Translations under genes and position numbers: made by a program | Part shown: positions 1 through 6,351 of the stretch, piece by piece | How the letters are laid out: the number at the start of each line of letters is the position of its first letter | Position numbering within the stretch: position 1 is the stretch's first letter | NCBI GenBank assembly: GCA_947461985.1 | Contig: CANHNT010000013.1 | Coordinates: 1 to 15,471, forward strand | Direction: 5' to 3' | From: Bacteroidota bacterium | GTDB taxonomy: Bacteria; Bacteroidota; Bacteroidia; Chitinophagales; Chitinophagaceae | Length of the DNA: 15,471 nucleotides | The notes under the pieces: model-generated | The model's input: the letters and a program-made list of their open reading frames with translations, nothing else | Told to the model about the DNA's origin: nothing | Database searches by the model: none

Positions 1-1712
1 GTTTCTTCATAAAATGCACTTTGAGCGGTTTGTTTTAAATATGATTCAGCAATGGTTAAACGTTTTAATGCAATTTTATTCGCACGCTTATTTTTAAATA
101 ATACATGATTGCTTTGCAATTCATCTTCTTTTCGTTTAAAGAAAACCAACCCAAAATATGCTAATAAAGGAACCCCAAATCCTCCCCAATAAATTGGATT
201 TGAAATTAAATTCCATGAAGATTTTTTTACAATATTTTTTGATGTTGTATTTATGTCATGAATGTCTTTTGGCAAACGATGTACGGTACTTTTATCTTCT
301 TTGCCTTGTTTAACGTGTAAGGTGTAAGAAGGAGTAGATAACGTTTTATATTCTTTTATTATTGGGTCAAAATATGAAAATTCAGTTGAAGGAATGACAA
401 TAGAACCAGTTGTTCTTGGTGTGAAAGAATAGGTAAATGTTTTATATCCTGCAATCACATCATTCGTATTCGTAATCGTATCCTCTATTTTAGGATCGAA
501 GGCATCCAAATCTTCAGGGAAATTAATTTTTGGTGTACCTATCATTTTCAAATTTCCAGTACCACTTACTCTTAATGTAATAGTCGCATTGTCATCGGTT
601 GTTAATTCTGTTTTGTTGATATTGCTTTCAATATTGTATGTTCCAATGGCACCGTTGAATGTAGCAGGTTTGTTGGCAATTGGAATATCCGTTACATTAA
701 TTTTCACTACTTGACTTTTCAATTTTACAGGAACCGTTTCATATTCATAAGGATCATCATTCATCAATGCATCCATCATTTCTTCCATGGTTTGACCATT
801 TGTATTTTGTTGTGTATTTCTTCGTACATGAGGTATTTTCACATTGCCTTCTGCTTCGGCAGGATCTAATTCTAACATGCCAGTTTGGGTAGGAAATAAA
901 GCAGTTCGTTTTAATTCTAATACATTCCATTCCTTGCCTTGATAAATTTCTCTTCGAGCTTGAGGAGGATAAGGAATATTGAAATCTTGGCTCCAAAATC
1001 CTATCAGCGATGGTCGATTTGTTGGTCGCACATCCATTGGAATTCGGGTGTATAATTTATAACTAACCGTAATTTGTTCCCCTAATGTTGCCGATGTTTT
1101 GTTTGGTATGGCTAAAATAAAAATATTTTTATCAATGTCATTTCTTGAAATGGGATTGGGCTGTTGTTGTGGACTAGATTGAGGGAAATTTTGTTGGGGT
1201 TGTCGTTGCAGTTGTCGCATCATTTGTTGTTGCTGTTTCAACATGGCTAGCATAGGATCTTCTTCATCATCAAACATGTCGCCAAATGGATCGTTTTGTT
1301 GTATTTGTTGTTGACGACGATTAGCAACAGAACCATCAATAATTTCAATGGCAACATTATTTGAACGAATTTGCTTTCCTCCTGACAAGGATGCAATACC
1401 GCCAGGAATCACTAATTTACCTTTTCTTTTTGCTTTAAAAACATACGTTAATTCTAAAGATTGCGAAACTTCACCATTTATGATGCTTGCATTATTACTT
1501 CTTGATGGCCCATCTATGACTTCAAAATCTGGCATTGGTGACAATGAAAAACGTTGCGCATTGCTGATATTTTTTAAAATAAATTTTACTTCAAATTTAT
1601 CATTAATCCCTACTTTTTGTGCAGCAGGTTGCGTAATAAAAACAGCCTCTTGCGCTTGCAAAATGGCAGCGCTCAATAACAGTAGAAATAATATACTTAA
1701 ACTAATTTTCAT
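1..1712 (-). CDS. batD: BatD-family aerotolerance protein, C-terminus cut by window edge
   Basis: I read the reverse strand from the ATG at 1712 and found the frame open to base 1, about 570 codons. The start MKISLSILFLLLLSAAILQA is a signal peptide ending near Ala20. An Ig-like periplasmic part follows, then a Gln/Met-rich stretch (about residues 129-190) with an acidic DDEEDP patch, then further beta-rich domains. The segment around residues 440-460 (AGYKTFTYSFTPRTTGSIVI) is typical of BatD. One membrane helix lies at about 502-523, followed by a basic cytoplasmic tail. BatD is a known member of the Bacteroidota Bat operon (batA-E), linked to oxygen tolerance and cell-envelope stress with MoxR and VWA proteins; its molecular role is unclear. 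Only the last residues should be missing. The upstream neighbour is an XRE regulator rather than batC, so this gene seems detached from the usual upstream bat genes. Confidence 0.9.
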   Translation of the reverse strand, partial: MKISLSILFLLLLSAAILQAQEAVFITQPAAQKVGINDKFEVKFILKNISNAQRFSLSPMPDFEVIDGPSRSNNASIINGEVSQSLELTYVFKAKRKGKLVIPGGIASLSGGKQIRSNNVAIEIIDGSVANRRQQQIQQNDPFGDMFDDEEDPMLAMLKQQQQMMRQLQRQPQQNFPQSSPQQQPNPISRNDIDKNIFILAIPNKTSATLGEQITVSYKLYTRIPMDVRPTNRPSLIGFWSQDFNIPYPPQARREIYQGKEWNVLELKRTALFPTQTGMLELDPAEAEGNVKIPHVRRNTQQNTNGQTMEEMMDALMNDDPYEYETVPVKLKSQVVKINVTDIPIANKPATFNGAIGTYNIESNINKTELTTDDNATITLRVSGTGNLKMIGTPKINFPEDLDAFDPKIEDTITNTNDVIAGYKTFTYSFTPRTTGSIVIPSTEFSYFDPIIKEYKTLSTPSYTLHVKQGKEDKSTVHRLPKDIHDINTTSKNIVKKSSWNLISNPIYWGGFGVPLLAYFGLVFFKRKEDELQSNHVLFKNKRANKIALKRLTIAESYLKQTAQSAFYEE

Positions 1713-1759
1713 TTTCTGTTCAATCCTCTTGAATATAAAAGCAAATTTAAAGCATGTCA

Positions 1760-1767
1760 CAAAAATA
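1760..1767 (-). promoter_or_regulatory. Candidate -7 element for batD
   Basis: On the reverse strand the bases read TATTTTTG, a perfect TAnnTTTG element of Bacteroidota sigma-A promoters, about 48 bases before the batD ATG. A T-run ending TTTTTTC sits 18 bases upstream, only a weak -33 match. A second TAnnTTTG match (TAAATTTG, 1742-1749) lies closer to the gene. The 100-base gap after the XRE gene is compatible with a separate promoter. Confidence 0.35.
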
Positions 1768-1813
1768 CGTGCGTTAAAACTATGTGAAAAAATAATTACA
1801 AATATCGAAATTA

Positions 1814-2164
1814 TTATCTTTTATTTTCTAATTGCTTTTCTAACATCGCAATTCGTTTATCTTTTTCAATTAATTGTTTTTCATACAGCTCAATAATTTT
1901 TTCTATTGGATTAATGTATTGAGCAATTATAGCACCACCCAATTGGTTAATACTATTCACTAATTTTTCATCACTAAATGCTTTAATGACTTCTTTAGGA
2001 AAACCTATAGCTTTAGCTATTCGTTCAAGCAATTCATCATTTATTTCTGCTTTACTTTCTATTCTACTTATTTCTTGTTGGTTGGTATTTAATCGTTTAG
2101 CTAAGTCCGCTTGTTTAATGCCAGTAAGTTTACAAATACGTTCAATGTTTTTTCCAAGATGCAT
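1814..2164 (-). CDS. XRE-family helix-turn-helix transcriptional regulator
   Basis: A 116-residue protein starts MHLGKNIERICKLTGIKQAD. The N-terminal 65 residues are a single HTH_3/XRE domain with recognition region KQADLAKRLNTNQQEISRIE. The C-terminal third (NPIEKIIELYEKQLIEKDKR and on) has heptad-like leucine/isoleucine spacing and probably forms a dimerising coiled coil. There is no peptidase, sensor or toxin domain. The frame also allows a GTG start at 2191, but I prefer the ATG at 2164: the family normally begins a few residues before LGKNI, and the GTG start would put codons inside the operator repeats. The gene lies divergent from the lipoprotein-redoxin operon at 2274, which suggests that it controls that operon and itself. 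That regulatory link is inference. Confidence 0.85.
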   Translation of the reverse strand: MHLGKNIERICKLTGIKQADLAKRLNTNQQEISRIESKAEINDELLERIAKAIGFPKEVIKAFSDEKLVNSINQLGGAIIAQYINPIEKIIELYEKQLIEKDKRIAMLEKQLENKR

Positions 2165-2172
2165 GAGGTTAA

Positions 2173-2205
2173 TTTTGCGTAAAATACACACATATTTGCG
2201 TAAAA
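2173..2205. promoter_or_regulatory. Paired operator-like repeats upstream of the XRE gene
   Basis: Two copies of a near-palindromic 12-mer, TTTTGCGTAAAA (2173-2184) and ATTTGCGTAAAA (2194-2205), are in the same orientation exactly 21 bases apart, i.e. two helical turns on the same face. TTTTGCGTAAAA matches its own reverse complement at 10 of 12 positions. The pair lies 9 to 41 bases upstream of the XRE ATG, over its probable promoter (reverse-strand TTTG near 2211, weak -7 TGTATTTTA), and 69 bases before the divergent lipoprotein gene. This is the classic arrangement for an autoregulating XRE dimer pair. Binding itself is inferred. Confidence 0.55.
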
Positions 2206-2273
2206 AACAAATGCTGATAGGGATTTTATATTATTAATTCATCCTAATTTTAGTATAAATTAAAAATATAAAT

Positions 2274-2924
2274 ATGAAAAGTCAAATTAAAATCTTACTA
2301 GCATTATTTTCCTTTATGCTTGTCTTCCAAAACTGCAAAAAAACAAGTTTGTCAGAAATCTCAACTAATAAAAAAGGTGTTAGTTCTAAAAATCAAATTG
2401 CCTCAGTTAGCTCAGCATTTTTTGAGTTAAATGCTGATGATTATTTAACTGTATATAATTCTTTAACCAATGATGAAATTAAAAATTTATGGCTACAACA
2501 TATTGAAGAATTTATATCAAATAGAACTTTAACCAACTCTCAATTATTAAATGTCGATTTATTAAAAACATATATAACAAATGCAGACTTAGATAATATT
2601 GTAGCAAAAAATGATTTTGTGTCAGTATGGTTGCCAAATTCTTTACGTTTATTTTCTGAAGAAGAAGTCTATTTGCTTGCTTTTACTTTATACAATGATA
2701 TTAATACATCGTATGAAAGTTTTAAACCTTATGTTGGTGGAGGCAGTGGAGGTGGGGGAACTCCATCAACTCCCAAAAAATCTTGCCAATGTGAAGTAGG
2801 TAGTAATTTTTGGGCATGTGCTCTACACCCAAAACAATGTGATAAGTTAGATTGTACACCCAATAAAGGCTGTGGTTTTTTAATGTGGTCAGAATGTGAT
2901 GGTAGATGTAATCTATTAAAATAA
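2274..2924 (+). CDS. Fulvocin C-related lipoprotein with C-terminal eight-cysteine domain
   Basis: A 216-residue lipoprotein. The signal peptide is MKSQIKILLALFSFMLVFQN, followed by Cys21, the probable lipidated residue (relaxed lipobox VFQNC). Residues 45-150 form a helical region (LTNDEIKNLWLQHIEEFI) like the N-terminal part of Bacteroidota proteins annotated as bacteriocin fulvocin C-related. A glycine linker, GGGSGGGG (155-162), then TPSTPKK, leads to a C-terminal domain with eight cysteines at 171, 173, 182, 189, 194, 200, 208 and 212. The C-x-C opening and the CTPNKGCGF-x4-EC ending resemble the 45-residue Myxococcus peptide fulvocin C, also eight-cysteine, though spacings differ. Four disulfides are expected. 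The next gene starts 8 bases downstream and encodes a membrane redoxin. Whether the tail is toxic, released or structural is unknown; no immunity gene is recognisable. Confidence 0.8.
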   Translation: MKSQIKILLALFSFMLVFQNCKKTSLSEISTNKKGVSSKNQIASVSSAFFELNADDYLTVYNSLTNDEIKNLWLQHIEEFISNRTLTNSQLLNVDLLKTYITNADLDNIVAKNDFVSVWLPNSLRLFSEEEVYLLAFTLYNDINTSYESFKPYVGGGSGGGGTPSTPKKSCQCEVGSNFWACALHPKQCDKLDCTPNKGCGFLMWSECDGRCNLLK

Positions 2925-2932
2925 TAGTCTAA

Positions 2933-3838
2933 ATGGCAAAAAATATATTAATCTTTTTCTTAAAAATGCTTTATGTGTCAGCATTTTTAATTTTATATAA
3001 TTTCACTACTAATGGATATCTGAATAACTATGATTACAATACCCTCTCGAACTATAGTTTTCATATTTTTTTCATTATGCTTTATATATTTATATTTAGA
3101 AAACATACGAACACAAAAATTGATGTGGGTTTATTTTTAGCTAGTTTATTAGTTACAACGATTACAGCATATTTCAGTAGTTGGGAAGTTTTTTTTCCTG
3201 AGTTTTTTCCTTTTAATTTAATTTTGTGTTTGATAGCTATTTACATTGTATTTTTTGTAAAGAAAAATAAGTATTATCTAATTTTATTTTTTGGAATCAT
3301 TGCATTCATTTCTGGTAAATTTTATATTGCAAATTATTACTACAAAGCAAGCACTAGTAATTCAGAAAAAATAAAACGTCCTTTGATAAAAGAAATGAAA
3401 GTCTTAAATATTAATTTAGATACCATAGTTGTAAAAACGGAAAATTATGCAGTAACTGTAATAAATTGGGGATTTATTGATTGCCTGCCTTGTAATAATT
3501 TAGATGAAATATTTGAAGAAAACATTATACCAAAGTATCAATATAATAAAAATATTTTTTTTGGTAAATTTAATATTTCTGATAGCATCTCAAGAATTGA
3601 TTATTTTACCAAAGGAGCATATCGATCTCATTATTACCTTGATAAGGATTTTAAAAATTATAAATTAATTAAAAATAAAGGCTATCCAATTACAATTGTT
3701 ATAAACAACATAGGTGAAATTGTTTATCGATATGACGGATATAATGTAAGTGATAAGCAAAATTACATAAATGACTTAACAAAAATCATTGACTCTTTAA
3801 CCACAAAACAATATGAAATATCTGATAACAATAATTAG
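2933..3838 (+). CDS. Membrane protein with C-terminal thioredoxin-like (CLPC) domain
   Basis: A 301-residue protein with two halves. Residues 1-135 hold about five hydrophobic segments (near 4-25, 40-57, 65-83, 92-110 and 115-134) rich in Phe, Tyr and Ile, loosely like MauE/DoxX-type membrane redox modules. Residues 150-295 form a redoxin fold with a CxxC active site, Cys184-Leu-Pro-Cys187 (WGFIDCLPCNN), and the expected cis-proline loop at Pro252 (GYPITIVINN). By topology the redoxin domain should face the periplasm. It sits 8 bases after the cysteine-rich lipoprotein and overlaps the DUF1573 gene, so an operon is near certain. I infer that it oxidises, isomerises or protects the eight cysteines of its neighbour; alternatively it is a general TlpA-like reductase. 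The gene is markedly AT-rich. Confidence 0.75.
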   Translation: MAKNILIFFLKMLYVSAFLILYNFTTNGYLNNYDYNTLSNYSFHIFFIMLYIFIFRKHTNTKIDVGLFLASLLVTTITAYFSSWEVFFPEFFPFNLILCLIAIYIVFFVKKNKYYLILFFGIIAFISGKFYIANYYYKASTSNSEKIKRPLIKEMKVLNINLDTIVVKTENYAVTVINWGFIDCLPCNNLDEIFEENIIPKYQYNKNIFFGKFNISDSISRIDYFTKGAYRSHYYLDKDFKNYKLIKNKGYPITIVINNIGEIVYRYDGYNVSDKQNYINDLTKIIDSLTTKQYEISDNNN

Positions 3839-4193
3839 TGCAACATTAATATTGAGTAGCTGTAATTCTAAAGTAGAAAATAGAAATTTAATCGCAAATA
3901 AAATAATTGATTTAGGGGAAATTAATCCTAAGGATACTATTAAATTTAATGTAGATATTAAGAATCCTAATACAGAAGATACAATTTTTATAAAAAAAAT
4001 ATCAAGTGATTGCAATTGCACTATCTTAGCAAATGACAGCTATTTTTTAAACCCACTTTCAACAATATCTGTGAAAGGACTTTTTATACCTAAAAAAGAT
4101 GATACAGGATTGATAGTAAAGAAAATATCAATAAATTCTACTGCAAAGTATCCTTTTAATATAGTTGAGATAAAAGCATTTGTAATTAGATAA
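3813..4193 (+). CDS. DUF1573 lipoprotein
   Basis: A 126-residue lipoprotein: MKYLITIISATLILSSC gives a clean signal peptide with lipobox LSSC and lipidated Cys17. The rest is a single Ig-like beta domain of the DUF1573 type: IDLGEINPKDTIKFNVDIKN, then the diagnostic cysteine pair motif ISSDCNCTI (SSCGCT in many members), then a C-terminal strand series ending VEIKAFVIR. Its start lies 26 bases inside the end of the redoxin gene, in another frame, and the signal peptide supports that start, so translation is probably coupled. DUF1573 proteins are common in Bacteroidota envelopes with no settled function. The paired cysteines could be substrates of the upstream redoxin, which is inference. Confidence 0.8.
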   Translation: MKYLITIISATLILSSCNSKVENRNLIANKIIDLGEINPKDTIKFNVDIKNPNTEDTIFIKKISSDCNCTILANDSYFLNPLSTISVKGLFIPKKDDTGLIVKKISINSTAKYPFNIVEIKAFVIR

Positions 4194-4286
4194 TGATCAA
4201 AGTTTAAATGTTGACAAAGTAATATGCTAATTATACCAAGGTCTTGTAAATAAATTTGTATTTTGCATACTTAAAGTTGTTAGAAC

Positions 4287-6224
4287 ATGAAAAAAATAAT
4301 GGTATGTTGTTTGATCGCATTGTGTAGCCAAAATACATATGCTCAACAAAATTTAACTCCCGAAAAAATGTGGTCATTAGGTCGTGTGGCACCACAAGGT
4401 CTTAGTAAAGACGAAAACACAATTTATTACAGTGTTTCGGTTGCCGATACGAAAGAAAATAAAAGCAAAACAAAGTTCTATTCGATGCCAGTGACTGGAG
4501 GAAATACTGTAGAAATTTCTTCATTACCAGTAGTTGCCGATGCAGTAATGGATAACACTTTGGAAAATGCTTCTATTTCTCCAGACGGACGAACAATGAT
4601 TTTTTCGAAAGAAATAAAGCTTCAAAAAATAAAAGGACAGGATAAATACCCTGAATTACAAAAATCGAATGTGCTTGTTTATGACGATTTAAACCAACGT
4701 CATTGGGATACGTGGGAAGATGGTGCCTATTCGCATGTATTTGTGGCTCAAAATAAAGGTGGAATGCCTGCTAATGAAATGGACATCATGAAAAACGAAT
4801 TATTCGATTGTCCACAAAAGCCATTTGGTGGTGCTGAGGATTTGATGTTTGCACCCGATAGTAAATCGGTCGTTTATGTAACTAAAAAGAAAAGCGGAAT
4901 GGAATATGCCATTAGCACAAACACAGATATTTACAACTATAATTTAGCAACTCTAGAAACTGAAAATTTAACTGAAGGCATGGAAGGTTATGATACAAAC
5001 CCTGCTTTTAGCAAAGATGGAAATAATATGGCTTGGCTGAGCATGAAACAAGCCAATTGCGAAAGCGATAAAAACGAATTATGGATAATGGATTGGGCAA
5101 CTAAAACAAAACATAATTTGACGAAAGATTGGGATGAAACCATCAATAGTTTTGCATGGAGTAAAGATGGTAAGCAAATTTATTTCATTGCTCCTTTTCA
5201 TGGTACCGAACAATTATTTGAAGTAACAATCAATGAAGATTTTAACGGAGTGGTTCGTCAAATTTCTAAAGGATCGTTTGATGTTAATGGTATTGCTGCC
5301 GAAACGCCTACTTCTATTATTGTAACAAGAACCGACATGAACCATGCCGTAGAAATTTATTCTATTGAAAAAATATCAGGCGAAATGACACAACTCACAC
5401 ACGTAAATGACGCTGCATATAACGATATTAATATGTGTGAAGTAAAAGAACGCTATACGCTGTTAGAGAATGGAGAAAACTTATTTTCATGGGTAATTTA
5501 TCCTCCTAATTTTGATTCTACAAAAAAATATCCAACCCTTTTATATTGTCAGGGAGGGCCCCAAAGTGCGCTTTCACAATTCTATTCTTTCCGATGGAAT
5601 TTTCAATTGATGGCAAGTCAAGGCTATATTGTCATTGCGCCAAACCGAACCGGAATGCCAGGTTGGGGAACTAAATGGAATGCAGATATTAGTTTAGATT
5701 GGGGAGGAAATCCAATGCGTGATTACCTTGCAGCTATCGACGATATTTCTACTGAATCCTATGTTGATACAGACCGACGTGGTGCTGTTGGTGCAAGTTA
5801 TGGTGGCTATTCGGTGTTCATGTTAGCTGGTATGCACGAAGGGCGTTTTAAAACATTTATTGCACATGATGGTTTGTTCGATTTAAAAAGCTGGTATGGC
5901 ACAACCGAAGAATTATGGTTTGCAAATTGGGACATTGGTGGACCTTATTGGGATCACAACAACAAAGAAGCACATAAGTCTTATACCGAATTTAGCCCGA
6001 GTAATTTTGTTGAATACTGGACTTCGCCAATCATGATTTATCAAGGAGGAATTGATTTTAGAGTTCCAATTGAGCAAGGATTACAGGCCTTTCAAGCAGC
6101 AAAAATAAAAGGATTAAAAAGTCGATTTGTTTATTTGCCAGAAGAAAATCATTGGGTTTTAAAACCACAAAATGGATTAGCATGGCAATATGAATTCTAC
6201 AAATGGTTGAAAGAAACGTTGTAA
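4287..6224 (+). CDS. Exported S9-family prolyl oligopeptidase, DPP5-like
   Basis: A 645-residue serine peptidase. MKKIMVCCLIALCSQNTYAQ is a Sec signal peptide cleaved near residue 20, so the enzyme is periplasmic. Residues about 25-370 form the beta-propeller with repeated PD40-like strands (SISPDGRTMIFSKE, FAPDSKSVVYVTKK, WSKDGKQIYFIAPF). The alpha/beta-hydrolase domain carries the triad Ser504 in GASYGGYS, Asp590 in GGIDFRVPIEQG and His622 in ENHWVLKP. The segment after Ser504 (FIAHDGLFDLKSWY, ELWFANWDIGGPYW) closely recalls Porphyromonas DPP5, which releases dipeptides from oligopeptides. Length fits the family. Exact cleavage preference cannot be read from sequence, so acylaminoacyl-peptidase is the alternative. 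A TAAATTTG element (4251-4258) is a possible -7 site, without a clear -33. Confidence 0.9.
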   Translation: MKKIMVCCLIALCSQNTYAQQNLTPEKMWSLGRVAPQGLSKDENTIYYSVSVADTKENKSKTKFYSMPVTGGNTVEISSLPVVADAVMDNTLENASISPDGRTMIFSKEIKLQKIKGQDKYPELQKSNVLVYDDLNQRHWDTWEDGAYSHVFVAQNKGGMPANEMDIMKNELFDCPQKPFGGAEDLMFAPDSKSVVYVTKKKSGMEYAISTNTDIYNYNLATLETENLTEGMEGYDTNPAFSKDGNNMAWLSMKQANCESDKNELWIMDWATKTKHNLTKDWDETINSFAWSKDGKQIYFIAPFHGTEQLFEVTINEDFNGVVRQISKGSFDVNGIAAETPTSIIVTRTDMNHAVEIYSIEKISGEMTQLTHVNDAAYNDINMCEVKERYTLLENGENLFSWVIYPPNFDSTKKYPTLLYCQGGPQSALSQFYSFRWNFQLMASQGYIVIAPNRTGMPGWGTKWNADISLDWGGNPMRDYLAAIDDISTESYVDTDRRGAVGASYGGYSVFMLAGMHEGRFKTFIAHDGLFDLKSWYGTTEELWFANWDIGGPYWDHNNKEAHKSYTEFSPSNFVEYWTSPIMIYQGGIDFRVPIEQGLQAFQAAKIKGLKSRFVYLPEENHWVLKPQNGLAWQYEFYKWLKETL

Positions 6225-6295
6225 ATTAGATATTCTTAACACTATTTCCATTGATACAAATGGTGTTACTGATTTTTTTAATATTTTTACTCAAT

Positions 6296-6330
6296 AAAAA
6301 AAGAGATTGCTGAACACAATCTCTTTTTTA
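6296..6330. terminator. Bidirectional intrinsic terminator between S9 peptidase and pnp
   Basis: A perfect stem GAGATTG (6303-6309) / CAATCTC (6317-6323) with loop CTGAACA is flanked by an A-run on the left and a T-run on the right, so it has a U-tract on either strand. It lies between two convergent genes, as expected for a shared terminator. A second, weaker hairpin (CCATT/AATGG, about 6248-6263) followed by a T-run precedes it on the plus strand. Confidence 0.85.
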
Positions 6331-6351
6331 TTTTTTATAAGAATATAAAAC

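Noticed and set aside
757..996. 79-codon reverse-strand frame
   Set aside because: It is out of frame within batD and gives a Ser/Arg/Lys-rich sequence without family likeness.
1348..1896. 182-codon plus-strand open frame
   Set aside because: It runs antisense through batD and the end of the XRE gene; its translation has no domain, while the reverse strand reads as clear BatD.
2165..2191. GTG start extending the XRE protein by nine residues
   Set aside because: The ATG at 2164 fits the family start, and the extension would be encoded by the operator repeat.
2736..2759. GGGSGGGG linker as a sign of engineered or contaminating vector sequence
   Set aside because: Codons are mixed and AT-leaning, and the flanking protein is a natural Bacteroidota family, so it is a native linker.
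4211..4233. TTGACA followed about 17 bases later by TATACC, resembling an E. coli sigma-70 promoter
   Set aside because: Bacteroidota do not use this consensus, and the spacing is a likely chance match in AT-rich DNA.
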